A stretch of 64,000 bases of DNA from Polydrusus tereticollis (GCA_963920685.1 OY987329.1:36271520-36335519); one strand, 5' to 3'; counted from the first letter of the stretch, positions 29,965-41,152 are shown. A program made the numbers and translations. Notes: generated from the sequence alone by a model not told the origin.

Positions 29965-31040
29965 AACATTCAAACCCGGGGCCTTTAACACTCAACATGC
30001 TTATTAGGGACTTAACCTCGTCTAGGGTGACTTGGGGAAAGGCCTGAAACGGGTGATTAATGGTTTTGTAAATCTGTATCGTCCTTGAGAGACCCTCTCA
30101 TCTCTCAACGCGTCATTGATACGGTTTTCACTGAATTGGTCGCAGAGTTTGTCTGCGAGCCATTCAGCTTTATCCTTGGCATCCATTAGAACCGCACCTA
30201 TATTTTCTTGCTTTTCGGGTGAGACATGGGTGCTTGTGCGCCTCTGGTCAAGGCCCTAGTCATTCTATAAATGGAATTATCCGCTAGAGATAGACCTTCG
30301 ACCTTGTCGGCCCACAGGTTCGACTGCCTTTCGCTTAACAAATCCCTGAGTACATGGGCTTCCCGATTCGCCTCCGCCTTGATGTGAGGATCACCAGTAC
30401 GATACGCCCTATTATTTAACCGGTTTTTAATTCTAATGCGGTTCTTAATTTCATCGTTTAAAGTCCCTTATTTTGAAAATCAGGACACTTTTGTTACCGA
30501 TGCTTGGGCTAGAGCTGCGTTAATGTCATCTGTGATCTTGCTCACTGCATTACATATCAATGTCCAATGGACTATGTGGGGGTTGTAATACTTCCATATT
30601 TTTCAAAATATTGGTATACCTAGGCCAGTTCGTCGGTCGAGGTGCGGGTAACAAAACCTCTACCTTTCCCAAGCGGATTACCCACTTTTATGACGACCGG
30701 TATATGATCAGAGGTCAGATCACAGATGACTGATGACACCAATTGAATAGCATTTTTGATCACAAAGATCTACGGAAGACCCCGTGCAAAGCAATGCGTG
30801 GGCGCCTCCGGCGGTAAAATATGGTAATTTAGCGCTTCCGAGAATTCATACAGGGCGCGACCCCTTTGGTTCGTACATCTACGTCCCCAAATCCTGTTTT
30901 TCGCGTTGAGGTCGCCCCCAATAATCGTTCTATTATTATTATCAAAAATTTTTCGTAAACAATACATTAGTAATTGCCTCACACGATCAATACCACTGTC
31001 AGTACTGTGAAATACATCGTCTGAGGACCGATTTTGATTT
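29965..31040 (-). pseudogene. Jockey-like LINE, endonuclease domain and linker
   Basis: Read downward from 31040: HSTDSGIDRVRQLLMYCLRK, then TIIGGDLNAKNRIWGRRCTN and RGRALYEF, EAPTHCFARGLP, and TSDHIPVV-like sequence. GGDLNAKN and the SDH block are APE-type endonuclease motifs (catalytic D, N and H). Further on come DAKDKAEWLADKLCDQFSEN and FPQVTLDEVKSLISMLSVKG at about 29975-30050, the linker before the RT. Numerous stops lie between 30100 and 30650. The RT itself is missing below 29965. It is a different copy from the jockey piece at 3619-4545. Confidence 0.7.
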
Positions 31041-31922
31041 AAAATATCGCCGAACAGAAAAAATTAGATGCCTCTACCGCCAACGTAATTTTTTATATGA
31101 TTTTAATTTAGTAAAGACCTGGCTTTAACTGAAATTAGTAACCATTAAAGCATTATAATTGGTTGCATAACAATTACCGCATAACAATACTGACGGCTTT
31201 ACAAATAACTTAACATTAATTTGAGTTCTCATCGCAGACTTTACCTTGAAATATTACTTTTGCTAAAAATTACATACCGCGCACCGTTGTAATTTTTGTT
31301 TCCCGCATACCTACCATACATACGTGGTCAACCGTGTTTTTTTATTGCCAGGTATATTTATTTTTGAATGCATATTATATAAAGTTGTAACGCAGCATTA
31401 CCTATACAATAGCTTGTCAGCTTAGACCTTCTTGTAATAAACGTTTATCTGATATAGGCAAGGTCCAATTCCAGTTGTGGTGAATTTCAATTGAAATAGA
31501 AGATTTTAGTTTACCAAACGTACTTAAATCCAAAATAGCAAGATCTCAATCTTCGAATAAAATTTGAATTCTCAAAAAGCACAAATATCTGTGCCTAAAG
31601 TCTTTCTCTGATATTTAACCCCAGAAATCACCATCTTTTAAAGTAGGTACCCTTAAAAGCTTTAAATAAATTGTCATCCAGATATTTTGCTCCTCTAAAA
31701 AGGAATCCTTTTTAAATAAAACTTGTTTTTTATTGTATTACTCTCGGTTTTACTTTAGTAAGAAGTTATACGAATTAATAATTTAAAAGGGGCGCCCGCA
31801 TAAAAGCAGACTGAACGTCTTTCATTACTCTGAATTTATATTTTCCATCGCATAAGATCTCTAGATCTGATTGAACGGCAGGGAGGTAAACGTGATCAAT
31901 AGTTACCGCAATACATTTCCAT
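31041..31922. other. No feature seen
   Basis: AT-rich, with no supported reading frame. A TACCTATACAATAGCTTG stretch near 31400 has no pattern I can interpret. Confidence 0.3.
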
Positions 31923-32330
31923 TTAATTATTGCGGTATCCTCTGAACGAACCAACCGCAGATGACAATATCGAAGCCAAGAAATCGCTTATGTGTGACGA
32001 TATCAAAGATTTACTCCGGAAAATATTGGCAACAAGGCCAAACGAATAAACAACTGGGTAAAGAAAGGCCGATAACGTTAGCCGTCTGTTGGAGAAAATA
32101 AAAGGAAAACACCAAAGAAAACTCATATAGCCAACAAATAACGCTGATAAAAGACGACAAAATTTGAGAGCAAAAGGCTTTTTAGCAAATGATAAAGCAT
32201 GGTTAAAGAAATACGTAGTTTTGATGTCGTTAGAGTCGCCTGCAGTATTTACTTTTAGTATGCCGAGCCAAAATAAATTTCTTTGCAACTCAGTAGTAAT
32301 ACGACATTGACGACATGAGTAATGGGTCAT
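31923..32330 (-). CDS. Hydrophobic open frame, possibly a receptor remnant
   Basis: A 135-codon frame is open on the minus strand in sequence otherwise full of stops. It contains two membrane-length hydrophobic stretches, about residues 60-80 (LLSALFVGYMSFLWCFPFIF) and 90-108 (LSAFLYPVVYSFGLVANIF), separated by NRRLT. The arrangement hydrophobic segment, basic loop, then A-x-L-Y-P faintly recalls the start of insect odorant receptors (where W-Y-P is common), but the likeness is weak. It ends without further transmembrane segments, so if it is receptor-derived it is one exon or a pseudogene. Chance cannot be excluded. Confidence 0.3.
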   Translation of the reverse strand: MTHYSCRQCRITTELQRNLFWLGILKVNTAGDSNDIKTTYFFNHALSFAKKPFALKFCRLLSALFVGYMSFLWCFPFIFSNRRLTLSAFLYPVVYSFGLVANIFRSKSLISSHISDFLASILSSAVGSFRGYRNN

Positions 32331-32515
32331 TTGATGGTGACGGGTAGGAAATTTTGACTTTGAATCTCAACCAAACTCAAAAAATATTTGTAGTGTTAGT
32401 ATAGTGTTATTAAACCATACAATGCATGCATACATACCATACAGAGTGGCAAAAAAGTCGCGCATAATGCCTGTAACTTTTGAATTACCCCGTATACGAA
32501 AAAGTGACTATTATG

Positions 32516-33140
32516 AAAGTTAAAAAGGAAAGAAAAGAGACAAACATCTTTATTTTATATCGCGTTTTCGGTTCACAGAAACCGACGACTGGCTTTCAGC
32601 GCCACCTGACATTAGATATAGTCCGCCTTACGGTTCTGTGGCTATAGAAGGAATGCGAATGAAAAAAAAAATCATGTACCGGGTCTGCTAAGTTTACCAA
32701 TAAATTTTAAATAAAAATAACCTAATTTTATGATGATTAGACCGCGTATGAGTTTTTTCCCGCCTACGCATTTCCCGGTGACCCCTTCTGGTTGATGAAA
32801 TAATTGTTGTGGACACATAAATAAAATAATGCCAAAAAAATGTGTGTTCCACTTTTTTTACCTATTGCCACTGAGAGTGGACAGTGGTGTGGTTTAACTA
32901 ATAAAATAAGAGGAAGTAAATTTAGTTTATTAACTTATAAAATATTTATATGAAACGAGGCACCGCACGCTTATGCCGCTACAGTTAAACCTGACTTTTT
33001 TATGCCTATTACCCCCTGTCGCCTCAGCCGTCGTAGCTACACACTCGTAAGGCGGACTATACCTGCTTATGCGGGTTCCATTCCACCGTCTGGTGGATAG
33101 CTCGATTGCTACGAGATGTCGCCACGTGTAACATCTCGCA
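32516..33140. other. Insert within the left terminal repeat
   Basis: This 620-base block separates two parts of the left arm of the mariner-like element. Both of its sides contain the sequence AGTCCGCCTTACG or its inverse (about 32619-32632 and 33048-33060), hinting at an inverted-repeat structure, and it is more G/C-rich than its surroundings. TATGAAAGTT is present on both sides of the insertion point. I cannot name the element. Confidence 0.4.
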
Positions 33141-33359
33141 TATTTATGAAAGTTGTTCAGTAAATCATTCCCCGCATTTCTACCTGCATGAATTTTTTCT
33201 GTCATTTCTGCATATAATTGCATATTTGGATTATACTGGGAAAACTCCTCGGAAAACTCTGAATTTTTTGTATTAGCGTAACAAACTTTATACCAACAAA
33301 ATAAATAGCCTAGAAAATTGAACAACTTAACATTGGAATAATAAACAAGTGAGACCTTT

Positions 33360-34415
33360 TCAGTAGATCAGGTGTTCAAAATTACCACCATTTTCTGCTA
33401 AGCAGAGCGCCAGTCGATCCCTGAACCCGTCTACACCGTTTAAAAAGAAGTCCTCTGGAATGGCCCGAATTTCAGCACTAATTCTGACTTTTAAAGATTC
33501 TAAGTCATTTGGACGGTAACGTAGACTTTGTTCTTTAAGTGTCCCTACAAAAAGAAGTCGAGCGGGGTTAAGTCCGGGGATCGCCCTGGCCAGTCAAGAG
33601 CATCTCTTCTGCCTATCCAACGTCCTGGAAATAGTTCGCTTATGTATTGTCTAACATTTGCCGCATCTTGCTGGAACCATACCTGTTCGTATATGCCATT
33701 GTTTACACCCGGTAAAACCATTCTGCAAGAATGAATAATGTGATTCCTAAGGAGGTCCAGATATTTTTCGCCATTCAAATTAACATCTATAGAAAAAGGT
33801 CCCACAATATGTCTACCAACTATGCCCGCCCAAGCATTAACTTTTTCGGGCCTTGAGTATGACCCTCCTGGAACCAGTGGGCATTCTCAGCAGACCAATA
33901 ACGATAATTGTGTCTATTAACAATGCCATTTAAATGGAAAGTAGCTTCATCCGAGAAAATGATATTTGTTGCGAAGTTATTATCGTTATTGCATCTTTTC
34001 ATCATCAGCTCTTCTATCAAAATCGTCCTTTAACTTTTGCACCAACTTTATTTTGTAGGGCTGCAAAATTTCTCCTGCTTAAACAAATTTTTCACTGACT
34101 GATGAGACACATTAAAATCCATTGCCATTGGCCTAGATGATTGTGTTGGATTTTCATGTATTGAGAGCATGAGATCCAAAGCTTTGTCTTCCCCGGTTGC
34201 TGTTTTAGGTCGACCTGGCCTAGCGGCTTCCCTAACACTGCCTGTTTCTCAAAATTTCTTTACCACTCGACACACCGTTGACTGTGATTTATTAGAGGCC
34301 TATTTGGATATAGTTCATTGAAAAGTTGACAAACCTGATCTTGCGATCTCTTCATATTTCCGTAACCGCTCATTATTAAAATTTCAACTCGTTGTTTCTC
34401 ATTCAGATGAATCAT
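33360..34415 (-). pseudogene. Mariner-superfamily transposase
   Basis: Start at the ATG at 34415 (MIHLNEKQRVEILIMSGYG), then CQLFNELYPNRPLINHSQ in the DNA-binding region. After frameshifts: IIFSDEATFHLNGIVNRHNY (first D), WFQQDAANVRQYISELFPG (second D) and WPGRSPDLTPLDFFL (third D), ending with CLAENGGNFEHLIY at the stop 33360-33362. All three acidic catalytic residues are visible but lie in at least three different frames. The missing stretch around 34020-34260 is recognisable only in pieces. The element is dead but its ends are well preserved. Confidence 0.8.
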
Positions 34416-35139
34416 AGTGCAAACAAATTGGAAATCAGACAACAGAAAATTAAACAGGAATTCAAAATTCACACCTCTTAGGTCGCTGTCATGAAAACAC
34501 CTTGACTCAACTGGTGGGTATTAGGTAGGAATCATTATAATTAGGAAGTTTTTCATTCTTGAGCTGTCATTATCTCGGAAACGCTTGCAGATAGGTGAAA
34601 ATTTGAAATACAAAAAATTCTGAGTTTTCTCAGTATAATCCAAATATGCAATCATATGCAGGGTGTTCCATTTAAAAAAAGTAAGTTAGTCTATGGCACC
34701 CAAACCAGAAATGACAGAAAAAATTCATGCAGGTAGAAATGTGGAGAATACTTTACTGAACAACTTTCATAAATGTCACTTTTTCGTATACGAGGTAATT
34801 CAAAAGTTACAGGTATTATGAGCGACTTTCTTCCCACTCTGTTTAGTTGTGATACTATTCCTAGATAAACGTTTCTAAATATAAGGTTAAAAAAACGGAA
34901 ATTCTCTTTATATGGAACACAAATTACCCTGGATACATGTCCTTGACTTTCAGATCAACTAGATCATCCTAAGCCTTAATATTGCATTAGTATGCTACTT
35001 AATGGTTTTATTGTTCACTAGTACAGTGGATATTTTTTAAGAGATTAAAAATATTGTGATCGGTGGGATATGGATTTTGTGACGGGTGGGACAATGATTG
35101 TAATTGTACTTAATAATTTTAACCATAATCATACTAAAT

Positions 35140-36130
35140 CAACTAGCTGACTTCTACACGCAGGCGTACGCGGATGATGGAATTGTCCTTGGAAATTGGA
35201 AAAATTGCGTGGTGTGCGATAGGATTCAGACAGCCTGCAGAATACTGTCGGAATAATGTGAAGAGACGAGAATATCAGCGAACCCCAACAAGACAGAAAT
35301 GATTCGGTTTACAAAAAAGAGGAACATAGATGAGTTCAGGCTGACACAACTTTACGGAAAATCCGTACCATTGACGTCAAAAGTAAAATATATAGGAGTT
35401 ACTTTTGCCCAGAAGCTGACGTGGAGAGCGCATGTTGCCAATGCAGTGAACAAGTCGATGGCAGCTTCGATGTGCAGTGGTTTAAACCCCGCATTATACG
35501 TTGCCTCTAAATGGTGGTCATAAGACCAAGGGTAGCCTATGGCTCGGTAATCTAGAGACCCGGGGTGCAAAAGGTCGACGTGAACACATAACCCGGCAAA
35601 AGAACAAAGACTTCCATGAATTGATATAACTGGACTCATGAAAACCACGCCCACGGCTGAATTAGATGTCCTGCTGGGGCTGCCGAACCTGCTCACCTGG
35701 ATACAGAAGGAGGCTATACCTAAGAATGCCGGATGCTGGAAAGGAGTGTATGAATTAGGACATACAAGGTGGAAAGGCAAATCCCGATAATGTCCTTTAG
35801 AGCAATGCCAGTCGAAGAAGAACTGAGGTTTACCAGGAAGTTCACTTTCACAATCCATAACAACGAACAATGGGAGAAAAAGCTGGTGGGTTTCCCTGAA
35901 GATGGTCTGGTGTGCTACACCGCTGTAGAAGTATGCTTGGAAAACATGAACCTACGGAGAAGCTACCCACTGGGAAGGTTCACGACAGTCTTCCAAGCAG
36001 AAGTGTATGCCATCCTGTCGGTGGCAAGTATGAGGGAGGTCATGGACCGAGAGCGGACTGTATATATTTGCCCTGATAGCCAAGCCGCCCTCGAGGCAGT
36101 CTGTCAACCTTGGAATAGTTCGACCCTAGT
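35140..36130 (+). pseudogene. LINE reverse transcriptase end with RNase H domain
   Basis: The first part shows TQAYADDGIVLGNWKNC, with the catalytic YADD, then ISANPNKTEMIRFTKKRN and KVKYIGVTFAQKLTWRAHV. A linker with AELDVLLGLPNLLTWIQKEA leads to an RNase H domain: GRFTTVFQAEVYAILSVAS (catalytic E) and VYICPDSQAALEAV (catalytic D). LINEs with RT followed by RNase H belong to the I, R1 or LOA-like groups. Several frameshifts separate the parts. The 5' half is missing, and the copy is cut at 36130 by a MITE-like repeat. Confidence 0.75.
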
Positions 36131-36466
36131 ACAGGGTGTCCAGTTTTCGTGTGTTTTCATATATCAGTTCCCTTGTTATAAAAGATAGAAAGATGGGGTT
36201 TGCGGCTTACTGTTCTATTATTTTATAAAACTTTCATTGCCGCAAACGATATTTTCATAGCCCTCTGAAGTTTCTGACCTGAAAATTTGTCATTTTTGAC
36301 GCTCCCCTGTATTTCGATTATTTGATGACTTATCAATAAGGTAAAAATGGGCTAATATAGAGTTTTTCTTATGTAGAATGCAGTGGAGTAGTTAGTTTTT
36401 TTCTAAAAAGTTTTGTTTTTGTGTCATGACCCAAACTTGTGTTTTTTAAATGGAACACTCTATATG
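36131..36466. mobile_element. MITE with ACAGGGTGTCC ends
   Basis: Begins TACAGGGTGTCCAG and ends ATGGAACACTCTATA, an imperfect inverted pair. It is about 336 bases and non-coding. It cuts the RNase H frame of the LINE fragment to its left. Similar CAGGGTG ends occur at 17847, 19154, 34658, 57205 and 63434. Confidence 0.55.
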
Positions 36467-36924
36467 TCTTATCCATCTTTTTAAGAACTTTTCAAAAATA
36501 TATAATAGTTCACATTTGTTTGTTTTAAAAAGGGATAATTTTAACATTTTTTGTAAAATTAATCATTTTTCGTATAGAAGACTATGCCATGGTCAATTAC
36601 GGATAGCCATGACAGAAAACCAAATTCTGTAATTGCGCCATTACGGATTGTTGTCAAATCAGTAATATTTGACAACAATCAGTAATGATTACAGATTGTT
36701 GTCAAATATTATTGGTATTTGTTTGATTTTGTAAATTTATTTTCTATGTTTGTTTGATCCAAGCTCATAAAGACGCAAACGCAACCTCGAAGCTGTATTT
36801 TAATAGGTAAGTTTTAAGATTATTTGTTAGGTACCATTAACTCGTAATAAAAATAACAAAGTTTTAACCATTCTTGTTACCTATTATTAGCTTTTTGTTA
36901 CAGATTTAAATTTTTCGTAGATAT
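36467..36924. other. Non-coding; contains an inverted-repeat triplet
   Basis: Apart from the GATTGTTGTCAAAT motif copies at 36646-36707, no feature is supported. Confidence 0.35.
36646..36707. repeat. Perfect inverted repeat plus a third motif copy
   Basis: GATTGTTGTCAAAT at 36646-36659 faces its exact complement ATTTGACAACAATC at 36667-36680 across seven bases, and the forward form recurs at 36694-36707. Such a structure could be a protein-binding array or a hairpin. There is no gene nearby to link it to. Confidence 0.8.
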
Positions 36925-37566
36925 CCAGACAACAACAACCTGATAAAAGAATATTTCAAAAAATCCAAGCCAATCTCATTGAGCGCGGATCTTTAAAAAA
37001 AACCCAGGTCTACAAGGTGAACAGGAAGAAGAAATAAATGTTTTAGCCTCTGTCACGGTACAACCATCTATATCATGCAGAAAAGTGTATGATGAAGTTG
37101 GAATTAAAAAATCAAGAACACACTTAATACAAAAAAAATATAAACTTAAACCATAAAATACCATCTCGTCCAACACTTGTATCCCGGTGACGCAGAACGT
37201 AGGATAGTTTTTTGCAACTGGTACCTACAAATGTTGCAGGAAAACGCAAATTTTGAAAGAAGGGTGGTATGGTCCGACGAGGCTTATTTTACGAGTTCTG
37301 GTATCTTAAACCGAAACAATTCAAGTTATTGGTCCCAAGAGAACCAACACGTAATATTTCCACGAGAACGTCAAGGTCGGTTTGGATTTAGCGTGTCATG
37401 CTTTATTTTTGGCACTAAAATTAAGTACTTTATCTATAAAGGAATTTTAACCGGAAATAGACACTTTGTATATAGAGAAAGGTTATTTTACATTAGGAAT
37501 TTTAAACACTTAACTCAACAAGTAACAAATATGTGTCAGTTGACTTACCCATATACAGAAAAATAG
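36925..37566 (+). pseudogene. Mariner-superfamily transposase, N-terminal two thirds
   Basis: It starts in the HTH region (DKRIFQKIQANLIERGSLKK) and, from about 37177, runs openly: YPGDAERRIVFCNWYLQML, RRVVWSDEAYFTSSGILNRN (first catalytic D), SSYWSQENQHVIF and RFGFSVSCFIFGTKIKYFIY. It stops being recognisable at about 37490, before the second D, and joins the repeat at 37569. A stop and frameshifts lie before 37170. It is a distinct lineage from the copies at 33360 and 46471. Confidence 0.7.
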
Positions 37567-37568
37567 TG

Positions 37569-37820
37569 GTAAAGTACTTCCCAACACATTTCGTTTGGCT
37601 TAATGACTGCAATAAAACCCCTCATAAACTCGGCTTTCGCTTTCGCAGAGACGTATTAACCTACATTTATTTTTAATGCCAGTTTATAATAACAATAGAT
37701 AGGTCCATTACTTGATTTGTTATTTAATAAACTGTCTAATTAAGGTTTCTTGAAACAACTCAATTATTAGGATATTTCTCAAAACTTTTAAGTTACAGGT
37801 AATTGTTTATACAGCTTATA
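37569..37820. repeat. 250-base dispersed repeat, copy 1
   Basis: Runs from GTAAAGTACTTCCCAACA to ACAGCTTATA. It is matched in the same orientation at 63169-63426 with few differences, mostly substitutions. The first 115 bases read openly in both copies (YFPTHFVWLND, NKTPHKLGFRFRRD, then HIYF or YIYF and a stop), as if the tail of a coding exon. I do not recognise the protein. Confidence 0.75.
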
Positions 37821-37904
37821 TAAATAGTAAACATAATATTCGAAATAGATTAGTACCTATCTTTCTTACTTTGAAACAGCGTGCAACAAGTTTATATTAA
37901 AAGT

Positions 37905-38641
37905 ATGTGGAGACCTTGGGAATCTTTAGCTAATGCGATATCTAGCTACCCTAAACATTCCGCAAAACGAATAACAATAATTCATGCAGGTTGAAAGAAT
38001 AGATGGATCCCTAATTGTTTATTACTTTCGGCAAAAAATATAAAGGATTCAAGTCTGAACTATCATGAAGATACCAACGCCGCTCTTTTTGAAAGCTGGT
38101 TTAAAGACAGTTTGCTTTTAAATATACCAGAATACAGTGTAATTGTGATGGACCATGCAAGCTACCACAGCCGGCAACTGGAAAAAAGTACCGAATGCAT
38201 CGAGCATAAAATCCGCAATAAAGGAGTTCATGTTAAAAAATGACTTGTACTTTGAGGAAACGTATAGTAAAAAACAGCTGTTAGAAGTGTTAAAAGCATT
38301 TAGTATTAAAACAGAGTATGTGTGTGATAAAATGGCGGAAGAAATGGGTCACACTGTGTTGCGACTGCCACACTATTATTGCATTTTTAACCCTATCGAA
38401 CACATGTGGCATCAAATTAAATCAAAAATGAGAACTGAAAATAGCACACCTACTCTTAGTGGCAGTGTAATAGAGCTAATAAAGAAAGTTTTCGGTGAAA
38501 TTCCAGATGAAAAATTCGGTTAACCATGTCTTAAAAATTGAAGACTCTTATATAACTATACACAACAAAACGAAATATGTACATCCTCTTATTATAAATG
38601 TGGATGATAGTGATAGCGAGACTGAATTAGGAATAGATTAG
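37905..38641 (+). pseudogene. Sailor-like transposase, catalytic half
   Basis: Pieces in order: RPWESLANAISSYPKHSAKR, ITIIHAG, NYHEDTNAALFESWF, VIVMDHASYHSRQLEK (second D), then from 38155 onward KKQLLEVLKAFSIKTEYVCD and GHTVLRLPHYYCIFNPIEHM (catalytic E), ending with an acidic tail VDDSDSETELGID and TAG at 38641. The first D and the helix-turn-helix are absent, so the copy is 5' truncated. It has a few stops and frameshifts. The long gap between the second D and the E, with a K/E-rich insert, is shared with the intact copy at 13582. Confidence 0.75.
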
Positions 38642-38740
38642 AACGTTTTATAATTACAATTAAACCTTCTGTGTATATATGTAAATATACTTTTTTAAGT
38701 AGGTATCTATATTAATTGTTATTATTACTTTTACCTAAAT

Positions 38741-38770
38741 GCGTGCGAAAAGTTGCCCTTTTCCGCACGC
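38741..38770. repeat. Isolated palindrome resembling the Crypton-side palindromes
   Basis: GCGTGCGAAAAG and CTTTTCCGCACGC face each other across TTGCC. The outer GTGCG and CGCAC bases and the A/T-rich centre match the palindromes flanking the recombinase at 27147-28358, about 10 kb away. No recombinase gene is nearby. Confidence 0.65.
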
Positions 38771-40687
38771 AAACTTTTCACACTTGTTTTCTACTTATAA
38801 TAAATTAATATACATATAATACATAGAGTATACTATAATAAATAATGGTAAAAATAAACATAATAAACATTGCTACTATAAGGTATTACTATGGCTTTTC
38901 ATTTAACTATAAAATCCGTTCCTGTGCAAAGCAATACCCCTTATGTCATTTCATTTCAGTAATATAAACAGTGATGCCAGTTGGGGCCAGGTAGATTTCG
39001 CTGGTTGGCACACTCATCGACAGCTTTATATGGGGTAATTTTACCAAGAAATTCTTTAAAAACGTAGGTCTGGCAATCGAATAGGTAACGGGGTTTCTTT
39101 GGGCGTTAATAATATAATAAAACTATTATTGCAGTTATTAGGTCAAACGAAATATGTTCGGATGCACTTTAAAAGGATGAGTCTGCTAAATAAAACACTC
39201 CAAAACAGCGCGAAAGTTGCAACCCCGCTACAAATCGCTTTAGAAGTATGTCTGAATATTGATTAATGAGGTAAATCAATTGAAGAGTGTTGTATAGGTT
39301 GAAGCAGTTCTTAAGTTATATAAGGATAGTTAGACAATATAGTTTATGGCTTTGAGAACAAAAAAAAAACAATTAAATATTAAGTAGGGCAAAAAAACGC
39401 ACTTGGCCAAAGTCCAAATCAAAAAGTAATTAGAAATTTGCAGTTAAAATATAAGGTACTTCTCGCACGGTCCTTCTGGAGGCGGATGGTTCTTCTAAGG
39501 GATAGCCCCTCGTTGCTGCTCAGATACGTGGGTAAACAGGTCTTCACAATAGGTCGAAAATCCAAGGGTCCAAACTCAGTTGGCCGGAAAAGCAATTATT
39601 GGAATGGGCAACGTAAAGGGAACTAACGTGTAGTACAGAGAGGGATAATTAATTCATCTCTACTGTCATATCCCCCAGCTGGTTTACTGCATTTCCAACG
39701 ATATTTTCCTCAAAATTATTTATTGTATTGTATTGCATTGCATACAAGATAGGTATATTCTGGTATATGTATATGTATATGTTTTAATATTAGCCATTTC
39801 TAACTAACTTTCTGGACAAATAATTGTGAATAACCAATATTCAACAATCTAATATGCATTTTTCAATCATAATTCAAACCTGAATATATAAGTCCAGCCC
39901 CGGTTTTTCATAAAACACCCGCCACCAAGGTCATAGCAGACGGCATCGAATCTCAAACTCAAAAATAATTTATTTATCCAATAAACATATGAGACATAAG
40001 ATATTCATACATATTTCTTTATACTATGGGTAAAGGACCTCTCTTGTATTATTCTTCTAATTGCTATTTTATTCTTGTGTAAATGTCAAACACTGGTTAA
40101 TATATTGAATTACAATGCAACTTAGTTTTTGCCCAACTCTGGTAAATTGGTTTTTGAGTTAGTAGAAGCAATCATTAAAACCTGAAACAAGATATGAAAG
40201 ATTTTTTTATAATCTCACAATTTTTCTTTGTTGTTTCCAAGATTGCAGATTTTTCTTAGAATAAGATAAAATCTCGAAACTATAGAAAGGTAATAAACTG
40301 ATATCCCAAATGCGACATAAATAAACTATGGGGAGAGTGGATTGGTGTTTGAAAAATAGCCATCAAATTATTAGCGTGGGCGTGACGATCTCACACTTCT
40401 TGTTAATTATAAAACAGCAAATGACGAGCTTTGTTGTACACCTTAAAATTAAGCTTCATCGTCGATGTCTATGTTTATGTTATGTGTTTGCGTTAATTCA
40501 TTCGTCGGATATATCTAGCCGAGGGGAAGGTCACTTCATGAATAGATGTACAAATCTTAAAAAGGTATTTACTTAAATACAAATAAATACGAAAGTCTAC
40601 GCTTAAATACATTCAAATAAAAATAAATATATTTAAATAAAATTAAATACAAATAAATATTTTTTTCTACAAATGTGTTAAAAATGG
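38771..40687. other. Non-coding; possible LINE leader and an AT-rich low-complexity run
   Basis: A 62-codon frame at 39438-39626 lies in a G/C-richer patch that looks like a LINE leader, but there is no domain to confirm this. At 40563-40665 the sequence is a run of imperfect AAATACAAATAAATA units. I see no gene. Confidence 0.35.
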
Positions 40688-40748
40688 AACTTTTAACACT
40701 GTCTACTAGCCTTAAAAATGTTACTTTAAGGCACTAGTGTTAAAAGTA
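40688..40748. repeat. Imperfect hairpin
   Basis: ACTTTTAACACT followed by CTAGCCTTAAA faces TTTAAGGCACTAG and TGTTAAAAGT around a short AATGTTAC loop. It may be a tiny foldback repeat. The arms are of unequal length. Confidence 0.6.
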
Positions 40749-40802
40749 AAATGTCAATTTTTTTCAAAAAAACGTCAAAAAACATTTCTATTTTATTTAT
40801 TA

Positions 40803-41009
40803 TTATATATTACTTAATAGTACAATTTGAAAAATTTGAAAAATGAATTCCTTCCTCAGTTCTGCTGTTCTTCGCGGTTGAGGAGGATTGAACAGAAACA
40901 GCAGCATGTCCAGTTGATGTTGAAGCATCATCGGCTGATGTCGTTTGTACTGTAAGCAATTTTTGAGCAATAGAATTTTTAAGAAAATCTTTATAAATCT
41001 CAAGCTTAA
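40803..41009 (-). other. Unrecognised frame beside the Harbinger MITE
   Basis: A minus-strand frame (LEIYKDFLKNSIAQKLLTVQ, then Ser/Thr-rich TTSADDASTSTGHAAVS) ends at 40810. It abuts the right-hand MITE copy and reads into its terminal repeat. It could be the C-terminus of a MADF/BESS-type or other gene hit by the MITE. There is no firm family match. Confidence 0.25.
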
Positions 41010-41152
41010 AGCTGGATTTATAAACTCGAAAAGTTGGTGAGGTTGAAGTTATGATCAAGTTTGTGAGATTAGATTTAGTTTAAATTGAACCCCTATTTCC
41101 AACACCAACTGAACCTCAACCTCGCCAACTTTTCGAGTTTATAAGTCCAGCT
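41010..41152. mobile_element. Harbinger-type MITE, copy 3 (shortest)
   Basis: 143 bases, with the same ends as the copies at 15332 and 17389 (AGCTGG to CCAGCT). The flanks are TAA (41007-41009) and TCA (41153-41155), a target duplication with one substitution. Only the terminal regions remain, joined by deletion of the interior. Confidence 0.8.

Larger units (their letters stand above)
32443..34847. mobile_element. Mariner-like element with long terminal inverted repeats
   Basis: The left end CAGAGTGGCAAAAAAGTCGC (from 32443) and the right end (its inverse, to 34847) match for about 70 bases, through ACTTTTGAATTACC and CGTATACGAAAAAGTGAC. Beyond that, the left arm is interrupted by about 620 bases (32516-33140), after which 33141-33290 again matches the inverse of 34600-34780; the full arm is therefore about 220 bases. 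The right arm also carries a small insert starting GCAGGGTGTTCC at 34658. TA flanks the left end; the right flank is TT, a likely mutation. One transposase pseudogene lies on the minus strand. Confidence 0.75.

Noticed and set aside
32930..33325. 131-codon minus-strand frame
   Set aside because: It runs through the terminal inverted repeat and the insert of the mariner-like element and has no domain of its own.
35352..35870. 172-codon minus-strand frame
   Set aside because: It is the shadow of the LINE RT and RNase H region on the plus strand.
40563..40665. AAATACAAATAAATA run as a telomere-like or satellite array
   Set aside because: The units are irregular and the run is short; simple AT-rich low complexity explains it.
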